NCBI GenBank assembly: GCA_033675265.1
Contig: JAUJYZ010001351.1
Location: 62,001-126,000, forward strand
Direction of reading: 5' to 3'
DNA: 64,000 nucleotides
DNA from: Actinostola sp. cb2023
Lineage: Eukaryota; Cnidaria; Anthozoa; Actiniaria; Actinostolidae
This document shows positions 23,077-34,478 of this stretch, one piece after another (within the stretch, counting starts at the first letter, position 1; each line of letters begins with the position of its first letter). The notes below the pieces were generated by a model. That model had not been told where the DNA came from and made no database searches. It worked only from the letters and a program-made list of their open reading frames with translations. A program made the position numbers and the translations under genes.

Positions 23077-25083
23077 CACAGGCAGCCCAACCACTGCTTT
23101 TGAGGCTACTAAATATTATTCAAAAAACGATATTTGCGTCTTTTTTTGATGGGTTCCCTGTGGTAAAGCGAGCGCGCGCGCAATACATATGTTGGGTTCC
23201 CTGTGCTGAGTATTGTCCTATATTGGGCTTCCTGTGTGCCTCCTGCGGGATGCCCGCAGCAAATGTGTATATTGAAACAAGGTATGAAACTCCATCACGT
23301 GACAAATACGTTTTTGACCCTAATTTTGTCAATGTGATGTGAAAATTCAATTTTTCTTCGAATAACTAAACTTTACCCTATTCTCGAAGCACTTTGTAAG
23401 TGTCAGTCGTCTAACTTCAACGTACGCTGAGAAACTAATTTTCGAAATTTTGAGCGTCGTGGCCCGATGTGCGCCGCGTTTCGTTGGTGCACTTTTCCGT
23501 GAGGCAGTCGGATTTTACCTTCGAGAGCACATCGACAAGCGCTCGGCAAATCTGAACTATGCTCTTTTTGGCAAGTTTTAATATTTATATGTTCACTAAA
23601 TATAAGTCAAAACATCTACAATATACTTTATTTGTTTTCTGTTTTGACTTTTATATAGTATTTGTATTGTGTTTTGATTTTTATCGATTAAAATGCTTTA
23701 AAATTGAGGCATTGTGTTTTATAAATGCAGAATAGTCTCCATATTTAGTACTGCACAACACATTTTTGCTATCAGTGCTAGTAAACAAAATGACAAACAA
23801 CCGTATTTATTTCAACAATCAGTTAAAATAAGTTTACTAGCTTTTTACACACTGTTTTGCCGTTCTTTCTGTACAATTCATTCACTATATTGATCAGTAT
23901 TACTATGGATATTGTTTTGTATATAAAAATACAAAATTAATAAATTTTATGCCTGTCACCACAATCGACGAAGTTGTGAATGAATAACAAACATCGGAGT
24001 GCGATATTAAATTAAAATTACTCTGTATTTCTCTCATATGATAGTATTTGCTAAATGTGTTGTGCTATTTCAATGACAATAATGAACAACTGTTAATATT
24101 TTAGTTCACGGCTGCTTCACGAATCCATCGCCATTCATCATGACTCCTTCGATGTTCGTCGGCTATATTTTTGCCTTCAGAAGGTTTATACTGTGTTGGC
24201 GTTCCGGCTTGTGTTGTAAGAAGTACTGTAAGAAAGCACAAAATAACATAGATGAGAGAGTCATAATGTTTAAACAGATATAGTACTAGGTTCTTTGTTG
24301 AACTTGATTGAAGTGTACAGTGTGGAAGTCTTTAATATTTCAATGACAACTGTACACATGTACAAGTGAAATAGCTCGGTCATAAGCTTAATTTATGAAA
24401 AATAACTGAAGCAGCCCTTCTGCCATAGTATAGGCAAGTCCTTTCATGTCTTATTAGAGAACAGTTAGAGCAAAAACTACTAAAACCTCAAGAAAATAAT
24501 TCAGAAAATATATTTAGTTCAGCCAGGAGCCCATTACAAAACTGTCGTGTGTCGAGCACAACATACAATTCTCCACCATTCAAAATGAAAAAGGACTACT
24601 TTAAAACCGTCAAATTTCATCTAAAGCTACTTAAAGTTGACATGAATTGTGAACTTCTAAACTTACCATGGATAAGGAAAAGAATCCAAACGCTTACACC
24701 GAAAAAATCATGTTTTGCTTCATCAACTTCTCCGCCATTTTTCAAAACTTCAGCGACTTCACCCTGGGTACCCCCCACGGGCCTGTAGCCTACGACGACT
24801 TCGGCTCTTCGGGTCCCGGAAAAGTGCACCAACAAAACGCGGCGCACATCAGGCCATCACGTGACTGGAGTTTCATACCTTGTATAAATATGCACATTTG
24901 CTGCGGGCGCATCCCGCAGGAGGCACACAGGAAGCCCAACATAGGACATTACTCAGCACAGGGAACCCAACATATGTATTGCGCGCGCGCTCGCTTTACC
25001 ACAGGAAACCCATAAAAAAAAGACGCAAATATCGTTTTTTCAATTATTTAGTAGCCTCAAAAGCAGTGGTTGGGCTGCCTGTG
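23077..25083. mobile_element. 2.0-kb long-inverted-repeat element, CACAGGCAGCCCAA family, 7-bp TSD
   Basis: The termini are CACAGGCAGCCCAACCACTG (left) and its reverse complement (right), with inverted arms extending several hundred bp (for example GCGCCGCGTTTCGTTGGTGC and its complement). The 7-bp duplication CTTATAT flanks it exactly (23,070-23,076; 25,084-25,090). No transposase is visible. The same termini and duplication length occur in the element at 34,479-35,524. A 7-bp duplication would fit the P/THAP9 or Dada groups, but the superfamily is unassigned. Confidence 0.88.
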
Positions 25084-25160
25084 CTTATATTAGCTCCATT
25101 GTAACTATATTTGTTCTTGTTATTTACCTTATATATTCTTATCTTTTTCAATTAGCTTGA

Positions 25161-25196
25161 CTTGATAATCACGTTAAGTAAGCGTCGAAACGTCGT
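25161..25196 (+). other. Hammerhead-like GAAACGTC motif, copy 2
   Basis: CTTGATAATCACGTTAAG then TAAGCGTCGAAACGTCG. ACG pairs with CGT to give the intervening hairpin. Same layout as copy 1. Confidence 0.4.
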
Positions 25197-25299
25197 CTGT
25201 TTTTAACTAGATTTTACTAGGTTTCTTCTTAATGGATTTTAAGAATTTTTTAGTGTTTAATTTTAGTATCAATGTATATTCAAAGTCTCTTTTAATAAT

Positions 25300-25303
25300 A
25301 TTA

Positions 25304-25356
<53 letters not shown>

Positions 25357-25357
25357 T
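25300..25357. repeat. (ATT)n microsatellite
   Basis: About 19 ATT units, 40 bp upstream of the catalytic-loop exon. Confidence 0.95.
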
Positions 25358-25398
25358 TTATTATATTTAAAAACATATGGAATACGTCTGTTATACAG

Positions 25399-25616
25399 GA
25401 ATACTTGGCGTCCAAAGGAATCGTTCATCGCGATCTCGCTGCTCGTAACATTTTAGTAGCTGAAGACAACTTGGTCAAAGTCGCCGATTTTGGTCTTTCG
25501 CGTCACGTGACATACAAAGATCAAATCTACCAGGCCGAGGGACGCCGGAAGTTGCCTATAAAATGGATGTCACCGGAAGCCATTTTAGACCAGACATTTA
25601 CAACAAAGAGTGATGT
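25399..25616 (+). CDS. Receptor tyrosine kinase, catalytic and activation loop exon
   Basis: This exon contains the tyrosine-kinase catalytic loop HRDLAARN, the magnesium-binding DFG, an activation loop with two tyrosines (TYKDQIYQ), and the P+1 signature [19 protein letters not shown] is diagnostic for receptor-type rather than Src-type tyrosine kinases. All catalytic residues are present, so the protein should be active. The acceptor is TACAG and the donor GTGAGT at 25,617. It ends with two bases of a Val codon. Confidence 0.93.
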
Positions 25617-25624
25617 GTGAGTGA

Positions 25625-26726
25625 ATAAGATAAATTCATTGTAATTGTAAGGAAATACCATCATACATGCTGACTTTATATCAAACAGTAATACTATATA
25701 TGGTTTAGTTACTGACCACTGATTGACCTATTTACAGATAAGTTCATTGTAATTCTAAGGAAATACCACCATACATGCTGACTTTATATCAAACAGTAAT
25801 ACTATATATGGTTTAGTTACTGACCACTGATTGACCTATTTACAGATAAGTTCATTGTAATTCTAAGGAAATACCATCATACATGCTGACTTTATATCAA
25901 ACAGTAATACTATACATGGTTTAGTTACTGACCACTGATTGACCTATTTACAGATAAGTTCATTGTAATTCTAAGGAAATATCATCATACATGCTGACTT
26001 TATATCAAACAGTAATACTATACATGGTTTAGTTACTGACCACTGATTGACCTATTTACAGATAAGTTCATTGTATACGTAATTCTAAGGAAATACCATC
26101 ATACATGCTGACTTTATATCAAACAGTAATACTATATATGGTTTAGTTACTGACCACTGATTGACCTATTTACAGATAAGTTCATTGTAATTCTAAGGAA
26201 ATACCACCATACATGCTGACTTTATATCAAACAGTAATACTATATATGGTTTAGTTACTGACCACTGATTGACCTATTTACAGATAAGTTCATTGTATAC
26301 GTAATTCTAAGGAAATACCATCATACATGCTGACTTTATATCAAACAGTAATACTATATATGGTTTAGTTACTGACCACTGATTGACCTATTTACAGATA
26401 AGTTCATTGTAATTCTAAGGAAATACCACCATACATGCTGACTTTATATCAATCAGTAATACTATATATGGTTTAGTTACTGACCACTGATTGACCTATT
26501 TACAGATAAGTTCATTGTAATTCTAAGGAAATACCACCATACATGCTGACTTTATATCAATCAGTAATACTATATATGGTTTAGTTACTGACCACTGATT
26601 GACCTATTTACAGATAAGTTCATTGTAATTCTAAGGAAATACCATCATACATACTGACTTTATATCAATCAGTAATTAATTACTATGTATGGTTTAGTTA
26701 CTGACCACTGATTGACCTATTTACAG
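25625..26726 (+). repeat. Ten-fold tandem amplification of a 3' splice site region (108/114-bp unit)
   Basis: The sequence CCTATTTACAG recurs with the G at 25,737, 25,845, 25,953, 26,061, 26,175, 26,283, 26,397, 26,505, 26,613 and 26,726. Only the last is followed by the coding microexon (ATGGTCG). The nine others are followed by ATAAGTTC. If any decoy were used, GT from the previous exon plus A would give Val and the next codon would be TAA. The array fills the whole 1.1-kb intron. Confidence 0.95.
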
Positions 26727-26767
26727 ATGGTCGTATGGAGTGGCTCTTTGGGAGATATTCTCGATGG
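26727..26767 (+). CDS. Receptor tyrosine kinase, 41-nt microexon
   Basis: It encodes WSYGVALWEIFSMG, the conserved helix F segment of tyrosine kinases. It lies between the tenth copy of an amplified acceptor (TTTACAG, ending 26,726) and the donor GTAAGT at 26,768. Phase agrees on both sides. At 41 nt it is too short to stand out as an open reading frame. Confidence 0.9.
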
Positions 26768-26879
26768 GTAAGTCAACGTCAGAATACACTATTAGTAATG
26801 CATATTAAAATATGTGTTTATATATATATTCTGGACAACTTTTTTTTGGATTGACTGTATAAATGTATACATATATATA

Positions 26880-27449
26880 TTTATTATATGGCAGATCCGT
26901 GAGCGGGCAAGATGAGTCGAATCATGTGATCTGATTGGCTACCCGAGCGGGGAAGATGGGCCAATCTTGCTCTCTAGCTCCCGGGACGACCCGGAATTAT
27001 TCCGCAATAATAAAAATTGACACTTTTCAAATGTTTTTCATTTTTACCGACTTAAAAAAGCATAAAAAGACATTATTCTCGTGTAAAAGGCTTTCATTTT
27101 CCAATTTTTCTCATGCAACGTCAAATGGAGAACGAAAACAAAACAAAATAACGCCACAGTAGACGAGTTCAGAGATTTTTGTTTTGCAACACAAAAAGCC
27201 GGCAAACACAAAAATCAAAACAAAGAGCGATTTGAAGACCTGGAAGGGTTTTTGTGCACAAGAAAATGAAGAAAGAGAGCTAACAAACATACCTGACGAT
27301 GAACTGAACTTGCTTCTTTGTAAGTTCTTTAAACTAATAATCAATCAAAACAGGGCATTTAGCTTCAAAGTGGGTTTTTTTCAAATCTTGAATAAATTAA
27401 ACGAACGCATTTGATTTGCTTTTCGCTTCACGGATCTGCCATATAATAA
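26880..27449. mobile_element. TIR element carrying a KIAA1958/Crypton-like exon fragment
   Basis: Inverted termini TTATTATATGGCAGATCCGT and its reverse complement (27,428-27,449) enclose 0.5 kb. The plus frame at about 27,150-27,330 reads KIKTKSDLKTWKGF, then NIPDDELNLLLCKFF. This resembles the N-terminal part of the KIAA1958-like/Crypton-derived proteins. The resemblance stops after CKFF, where a GTAAGT could be a captured donor site. It is a gene fragment inside a non-autonomous element. Confidence 0.6.
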
Positions 27450-27454
27450 ACCAT

Positions 27455-27623
27455 TTATTGACCAAGTTTGTTCGGTCAAGGTGGCTGGATATTGGTCTCG
27501 TTCCGTTTTTGCGTATTTTTATGGACCTCGGCTACGTACGTACGTACGCCTCGGTAAAAAAAAACACGCAAAAACGGAACTCGACCAATATCCAGCCACC
27601 TTGACTTCTCACTTGGTCAATAA
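27455..27623. mobile_element. Palindromic MITE with TTATTGACCAAG termini
   Basis: The arms share GGTCAAGGTGGCTGGATATT and an inner CGTTTTTGCG. The centre is ACGTACGTACGTACG. It lies directly next to the preceding element. Confidence 0.75.
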
Positions 27624-27769
27624 CTTCTATATATAGCTAGTTCATGTTACTGTACGTTTTGAACTTTTATGTAAGCACCTTATCCTATGTACATGTACCT
27701 ATCTACCTATGGTATTTGAAAGAATAAAGTTATTATTATTGCTAAGTTTAAGACTGGTTATGCCTTCTC

Positions 27770-27850
27770 TAAAAAAAAGTTATTATACACAATCCTTCTT
27801 CTCTTATGTACCCAATCAGCGCTTAGAACCGACTTGAATAAGCGCTAAAA

Positions 27851-27926
<76 letters not shown>

Positions 27927-27958
27927 TATTATTAACATTATATCATTATTATTACTAA

Positions 27959-27994
<36 letters not shown>

Positions 27995-28045
27995 TTTTAT
28001 TATTTTTTTTTTTTTATTATTATATTATTATTATTTTTTTTCATA
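27770..28045. repeat. Retroelement 3' tail with (ATT)n array
   Basis: A short AATCAGCGCTTAGAACCGAC segment and AATAAGCGCTAAAAG lead into about 190 bp of ATT repeats. This is the usual look of a LINE 3' end with a microsatellite tail. Only the tail is present. Confidence 0.55.
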
Positions 28046-28117
28046 ACCTTCATAACCTTCTTATGTTAATTTGCAAACGTTTTAAGACTATTATTCATTG
28101 AATTTCTCGTCACTTCA

Positions 28118-28153
28118 CCTTGATAATGGCGTCATGATGACTCCGAAACGTCG
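28118..28153 (+). other. Hammerhead-like GAAACGTC motif, copy 3
   Basis: CCTTGATAATGGCGTCATG then ATGACTCCGAAACGTCGG. GTCA pairs with TGAC, giving a compact hairpin before CGAAAC. This is the best-formed stem II of the copies. Confidence 0.5.
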
Positions 28154-28159
28154 GTCTAT

Positions 28160-29118
28160 ATACATTTTGTCATATATTTTTTGCCTGTCTATATTATTAT
28201 TATCATTAATAATAATTATTACTCGGGCACTTCCGAAGGAAGCCCGACTTATAGAATGCGTTTTTCGGTAGTCGTCGTCGTCGTAGTCCGGTCAAAGAAT
28301 GACGAAAGTATGCGACGTATTTAATCATTTCGAGTTTCAAGATTACTCAGCAGATAAGAAAAAAAACAAACGACACACAGGACTCAAGTAGATTTGAATC
28401 TTAGTTTTGAAAGCAGCTGTAGATCTTCAAGCTATTAAAGGTCAGGATTCTAGTTCATCGTTCAATGACTAGAAGTGGTAGAAGGACTAGAAGCTCGCTT
28501 AAAATATATTTAACAAAAACAAACGTGAGGGCGTTATCAGAACCATCTGACCTATGCAACCTCAAGACGTATCATGTACATACTCACCCGCCACATGGTC
28601 TCCCTCGTCACTCAACTGTCAATGATTGTGATGACGTCAGAGAAATTATATTGTATTGAAGAAGATGTCCTTGTTTTATTCGACGTTCGAACCGTAACTC
28701 GAACCCGAACTCGAACTCGATTCCAAACTCGACGTTTCGGGATCTGAAGCTAGAGAGGGGGCCTTTACACGAACTCATCAAAATCAAATCAATTGAACTC
28801 AAAGTCAAAAGGTAATCAAATGAACTCAAAAAGTCAAAGGCAAATCAAATGAACTCGACACATACATGTATATACATAGTCTCCCTCGTCACGCAACTGT
28901 CAGTCATTGTCAGGTCTCTCCTCACGCAACTGACATTGTCCTTGTCATAAGCCCGAGTGTACGCTCATTGAGCGTCTTGTTATTATTATAATACGGTTTC
29001 GAGTTCAATTTGGAAATAATTTGCACAAGTGTGTTTTTCAAAGAGTATCAAAATTGCACGAGCCCGTAGGGCGAGTGCAATTTGAGCTCTTTGAAAAAAT
29101 TCGTATGATTACCAATTA
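28160..29118. other. Intronic repeat debris, no gene
   Basis: It contains a segment related to 22,555-22,640 (ACACACAGGACTCAAGTAGAT in both) and ACTCGGGC / GCCCGAGT words at 28,222 and 28,951 that may be ends of a degraded element. No coding region is supported. Confidence 0.5.
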
Positions 29119-29248
29119 ATAATATTCATGAAAAAAAAAAAAGTAATTTGCACTGCAGTGCATATTAAAGGTAATTTGCACTGCAGTGCAAATTACTTTT
29201 CAACTGCACTGCTCTAAGCCAATCAGAATCGAGGATTTTTTTCATGAA

Positions 29249-29252
<4 letters not shown>
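29119..29252. repeat. Foldback with AATAATATTCATGAAAAAAA arms
   Basis: The inner arms repeat GTAATTTGCACTGCAGTGCA in both orientations. A small MITE adjoining the ATT array. Confidence 0.65.
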
Positions 29253-29284
<32 letters not shown>

Positions 29285-29397
29285 CATCGTCATCATTATT
29301 ATTATTATTATCATCATCATCATCAACATTATTATTATTATTATCATCGTCATCATCATCATCATTATTATTATTATTATTATTGTTGTTATTATTA

Positions 29398-29480
<83 letters not shown>
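29246..29480. repeat. (ATT)n/(ATC)n microsatellite
   Basis: Mixed ATT, ATC and GTT triplets. Apparent poly-Tyr/Ile/Met frames are artefacts. Confidence 0.95.
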
Positions 29481-29745
<265 letters not shown>

Positions 29746-29827
29746 AATGTTGTGCTGCACTGAAGGTTTCGATCCATTCTTAATTGGACTCGTTTATTCT
29801 TGTAAGTATTATTTACAATATGAGTGG

Positions 29828-29892
29828 CAATGTTGTATCTTATTTACAATCTCGAGCCGAAGGCGAGAGATTGTAAATAAGATACAACATTG
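29828..29892. repeat. Perfect 26-bp-arm hairpin
   Basis: The arms CAATGTTGTATCTTATTTAC plus ATCTC-side bases match perfectly around the 13-nt loop GAGCCGAAGGCGA. Confidence 0.85.
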
Positions 29893-30870
29893 TCACGAAT
29901 ATTGTAAATTACTTATGATATTGTTTAATCATTGTTTGAACCAGGTAGGCGTTTCAACCATAATTGTAGTCAATATCTGATTGAGATGAAAATATTTTAG
30001 CATTCAATTCTCATTCCGATTGCTTGACCGCACTAAACAATGAAGGCAGTATTATATTAAGATATCGATTGTTTAATAAATGTTTTATTGCTTTTCATAC
30101 TTGGTAGTTTTTGAATAGAGTTGATTGCTCATTAAGACATAACAAAGAACAAATACGGCAAATATGTAATATGAATGCTTTTTCATTTAGAATACATTTA
30201 CTCTTTTGTTTGGTTTTCAAAGGGCGATTTAATTGTGAATGCGAACGGAGTTTTGATTCTTTTCAATCAAATCAAGAACAGTTCTCGCAGGAAGGTCATA
30301 GAGCTAAGACGGGCATCAGTTTGAGACGATGGCGGCTGACAAATTTCGTAAACTGCCAAAAGTGCATCACAAGAGAGTCAGTTGTTGAGGGAATGTGCCC
30401 AAACTAGCGCCGAAGTGGAGTGTAAAGATTTCTGAAGTCTGGCAGATGTCTCGTAAAAACAAGGTAGCAAGGAAAGAGTTTATTGACTTTCTTTTGACAC
30501 ATAAATTCCGTATGAAGTTCTAGTTCGACTAACATTACTTTACCATCTTCCGTAATTCGAGGTTCTTGAAAATAATAATGTGGCAAGTAACGCAATATTT
30601 AGCGAGAACTGTGCGAAGTCCTTAATTTGAAGTATTAAATCTCGTGTCTTTCAAAGTTTGTTATAATTTATTTGAGATTGTGAAAGAATTGCCGTACAAA
30701 GCTAGAAATCCAGTGATTGTATCATTAGTAAGTAAGTTAAAACTGTGAAGGTGCTAAGCTCCAATAGAGGAAGAGAGTTACATTAAAGAAACTGCGGAAC
30801 AAAATCTAACGTGTACTGATTTTTCTTAATTAGCTTTTAGGATAATGTATTGTTCCTCTCATATGAATGC
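29893..30870. other. Intron sequence, nothing recognised
   Basis: Several 60-100-codon frames on both strands (for example 30,111-30,407) lack domains and splice logic. Confidence 0.5.
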
Positions 30871-30877
30871 ATTGATC

Positions 30878-30996
30878 GATACAGAATACTTATAGAGCTT
30901 ATTAGTATTCTGTATCTGATACAAAATACTAATAAGGTCTATTAGTATTCTGTATCAGATACAGAATACTAATAAGCTTTATTACTATTCTGTATC
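30878..30996. repeat. Cluster of three palindromes GATACAGAATACTAATAAG
   Basis: The word and its reverse complement alternate six times with small variations, giving three consecutive or one long hairpin. Confidence 0.8.
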
Positions 30997-31205
30997 ATAC
31001 TTATGAACAATAGCAGTAATTAATCAACCCCACCTATTCCCTGCCAACTATTCAAACCCTCCCCGTGCTTTTAGTTTCTTGGCCGAAATTGTATGGGAGT
31101 TACAAGGTAGCCACGTGACCAGAATGCTGAGCACAGATTGGACAGCTGCCTAATGAATTATTAATGAATATTATAAGCTGAAATACTACCCGTCGTTCCT
31201 TTCAG

Positions 31206-31302
31206 GAGGATCTCCGTATCCAACCATCACCAACAGCCAGTTGGTACAGTTGTTGAGAAGAGGTCACAGAATGGACAAGCCGTACCTTTGCCCAGATGAC
31301 AT
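31206..31302 (+). CDS. Receptor tyrosine kinase, helix G exon
   Basis: It encodes GSPYPTITNSQLVQLLRRGHR followed by MDKPYLCPDD, the usual lower-lobe segment of FGFR-like kinases. The acceptor is TTTCAG (31,200-31,205) and the donor GTAAGA at 31,303. Phases match exons on either side. Confidence 0.9.
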
Positions 31303-31388
31303 GTAAGATATCAATGTTGTATTTAGTTCTCCAGGGCGCTCCATGATAACAGCTTTTGCTGACGAGCCTACAATGGAGTGAGTGAAAT

Positions 31389-31535
31389 AAATAGAGGTTA
31401 TTTACCGGTCGGGAGGTCCGGATAGGGAAATACTGTGCACAAGGTCTTGAGTATACGGACCGAGGCCGTTTTCAAGGTCGAAGACACAGTTTTTCCCTAT
31501 CCCGACCGACCAAGGCCGGTAAATAACTTATTTAT
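31389..31535. repeat. Palindromic MITE, about 145 bp
   Basis: The arms share GGTTATTTACCGGTCGG and GATAGGGAAA with their complements. A partial relative (AATAAATAGAGGTTATT) is at 4,468. Confidence 0.7.
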
Positions 31536-31619
31536 TTATTTTTATCCTTTGTGTTATTTTTCGCCAACTGCCAGCCATAACTACTCAAAACGAATAACGG
31601 ACAGGAAAAAAATAAGTAT

Positions 31620-31800
<181 letters not shown>

Positions 31801-31805
31801 ATACA

Positions 31806-32205
31806 ATATGCAACAGTTATCTCATGGATTAGAGCCAAAGTCTCATTCTCAATATTGAGATCTGCGCTGCTGTGTCTGAGAGGCTCAAGAACATTTAAGA
31901 GATTACCTTGTGACATTAAAAACATTGATTTAGATATAGAAACCACAGTAGGAGCCATCTGTAAATAATATTTTTATATCTTAATTTATTTATTTTTATC
32001 TTTTTTATATATATCTATTGCTTATATTATATTATTCATATTTATTGTTTGTATTTTAATATCATTAGTTAATTGTTATTGAACAATCCAAGCGATCATT
32101 TTAAATTTTGTAAATAAGGATTTTTATCTATTTTTCTATCTCTTATTTGTAATTTGTTTTGAGGAATAAAGTTATTATATTGTTAAAAAAAATATATATA
32201 TATTA
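31806..32205 (+). mobile_element. Retroelement 3' end: ORF tail plus 3' UTR copy 2
   Basis: The frame ending at TAA 31,966-31,968 reads ISWIRAKVSFSILRSALLCL then RGSRTFKRLP, a tail I associate with invertebrate retroelement open frames, though I cannot name the clade. It is followed by AT-rich 3' UTR including the 127-bp block shared with 29,481-29,607 and an AATAAA at about 32,165. It is 5'-truncated, as is usual for LINEs. Confidence 0.5.
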
Positions 32206-32240
<35 letters not shown>

Positions 32241-32287
<47 letters not shown>

Positions 32288-32906
32288 CAGTAGCAGTAGC
32301 AGTAGCAGTAGCAGTTGCAGTAGCAGTAGCAGTAGCAGTAGCAGTAGCAGTAGCAGTAGCAGTAGCAGTAGCAGTAGCAGTAGCAGTAGCAGTAGCAGTA
32401 GCAGTAGCAGTAGCAGTAGCAGTAGCAGTAGCAGTAGCAGTAGCAGTAGCAGTAGCAGTAGCAGTAGCAGTAGCAGTAGCAGTAGCAGTAGCAGTAGCAG
32501 TAGCAGTAGCAGTAGCAGTAGCAGTAGCAGTAGCAGTAGCAGTAGCAGTAGCAGTAGCAGTAGCAGTAGCAGTAGCAGTAGCAGTAGCAGTAGCAGTAGC
32601 AGTAGCAGTAGCAGTAGCAGTAGCAGTAGCAGTAGCAGTAGCAGTAGCAGTAGCAGTAGCAGTAGCAGTAGCAGTAGCAGTAGCAGTAGCAGTAGCAGTA
32701 GCAGTAGCAGTAGCAGTAGCAGTAGCAGTAGCAGTAGCAGTAGCAGTAGCAGTAGCAGTAGCAGTAGCAGTAGCAGTAGCAGTAGCAGTAGCAGTAGCAG
32801 TAGCAGTAGCAGTAGCAGTAGCAGTAGCAGTAGCAGTAGCAGTAGCAGTAGCAGTAGCAGTAGCAGTAGCAGTAGCAGTAGCAGTAGCAGTAGCAGTAGC
32901 AGTAGC

Positions 32907-32997
<91 letters not shown>
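32241..32997. repeat. Giant (AGTAGC)n hexanucleotide array flanked by (AGT)n
   Basis: About 45 bp of AGT, then roughly 100 almost uninterrupted AGTAGC units (one GTT variant near 32,314), then about 90 bp of AGT. It is in the last intron of the receptor kinase. Poly-Ser and poly-(Ala-Thr) frames are repeat artefacts. Confidence 0.97.
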
Positions 32998-33254
32998 ATC
33001 ACCTCCATTTTGGATCTGAGAACTCCAACGTCTGCTAATCAGGACACCGTCCTGAACTTCGTGTTGTGGCTTTTATGTCGTGTTTCCATGAGGGAGGATT
33101 TTAGACATGCGCATTAGATCCAAAATGGATAAAACTACTTCCGGTTATCATCCGCGACGTCGCGGATCCGACGTTGTCGATTCAAGACCCTAAGAATTAA
33201 CTTAGATAAGGTAAAACTGTAGTAACTCTAAATATAACCTATTCTATCATTTAG

Positions 33255-33465
33255 ATACCAAATAATGACCAGCTGTTGGCATAGTCATGCGCATGATCGA
33301 CCGTCGTTCACTGACGTCATACAGAGCCTTGAGATACTGATGACACGCGACAAACCATACGTTGAGTTCACGGGTATAAACGAAGACGACAAATGCTATT
33401 TAGTGCCATCGTTTAACAGCGTCGCAGAAAGCGACGGGTCTGGGGACGAAACAACCACGCTATAA
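33255..33465 (+). CDS. Receptor tyrosine kinase, last exon and C-terminal tail
   Basis: It starts in YQIMTSCWHS, contains the invariant Arg of DRPSF, and ends with a short acidic tail (about 45 residues past the kinase fold) with one tyrosine in DKCYLVP. The stop is TAA at 33,463-33,465. The short tail leaves few docking tyrosines compared with vertebrate FGFRs. I did not find a convincing unique polyadenylation signal, because the nearest AATAAA (33,875) lies inside a duplicated repeat. Confidence 0.9.
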
Positions 33466-33648
33466 TCAACTATTAGTTATCATGGTTATTAGCATTAATA
33501 ATCTCGTGCTCTATCGCAAATACTGCAATCTGATTGGTTCGCTACTAGTGGTCTATCAGCTCTTATAACCCATCGATACATTTTCGCGCGCGCCCATTGG
33601 TTAAAACGGGTCACATGGTACGATTCACTGCACGGATGTCAGGTAATA

Positions 33649-34424
33649 CCCCTCAGTTTTGAGATGATATCTCCCTCTTTGGAGAAAAATGAAATTATCT
33701 GAACTTTTTTAAGAATGTAATGTATTTTAATAGGTAAATTAGCTTGTACAACATACATGTGGTGTACTTGTTCTTTTTATGGGCTCCTGACGACAGGTAT
33801 TTGAGGTATTTTTATAATTTTTCGATCCTTGAACTACGAACAAACGTCAAAATCGGCGCCCAAAAAGTCACTTAAATAAAACCCAAAATATCAAGAAAAC
33901 CACTCAAAGAGCTTCAAAAACTATCAATCATTTATTTTCGAATATTTTTTTTAGAAGTTTACACATGAAAATATATCAAACGGAACGGATATTTGAACTT
34001 CGCTTCGCTTCTCGGCCAACTGTTCATTATTCGGACCATCTCTCAGCCGCGGACATTTTCAGCCGATATACCTGCCGCCAGTAGGCCGGGGTTTATTTAC
34101 CTAAATATCCCCCAGTTTTGAGATGATATCCCCCACTTTGGAGAAAAATGAAATTATCTGAATTTTTTAAAGACTGTAATGCATTTTTAATAGGTAAATT
34201 AGCTTGTATAACATACATGTGGTGCATTTTTTCCTTTTTGGGGGATTTTAACGTCGATACGACAGGTATTTGAGGTATTTTTACGCCCAAAACGTCACTC
34301 AAATAAAACCCAAAATATCAAGAAAACCACTCTAAAAGCTTCAAAAAACTATCAATATTTTATTTTCGAATACGATTTAAGAAGTTTACACATGAAAAGA
34401 TCTTAAAGAGAACGGATATTTGAA
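33649..34424. repeat. Direct duplication of a 320-350-bp block
   Basis: Copies at 33,649-33,998 and 34,109-34,424 share CAGTTTTGAGATGATATC, TAGGTAAATTAGCTTGTA and AAATAAAACCCAAAATATCA. The second copy lacks about 35 bp. Downstream of each is an AACGGATATTTGAACT word. Confidence 0.85.
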
Positions 34425-34478
34425 CTCGATGAAACTCCGTCATTTTGTTTCGGTTTCTTCTCAACATTGAAGTCGACG

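Noticed and set aside
24549..25104. Overlapping plus-strand frames as a captured gene
   Set aside because: They lie in the arm of the 23,077-25,083 inverted-repeat element, and the mirrored arm reads nonsense.
32175..33038. Long open frames of poly-Ser and Ala-Thr repeats
   Set aside because: Products of the AGTAGC array reading open in all frames, inside an intron of the receptor kinase.
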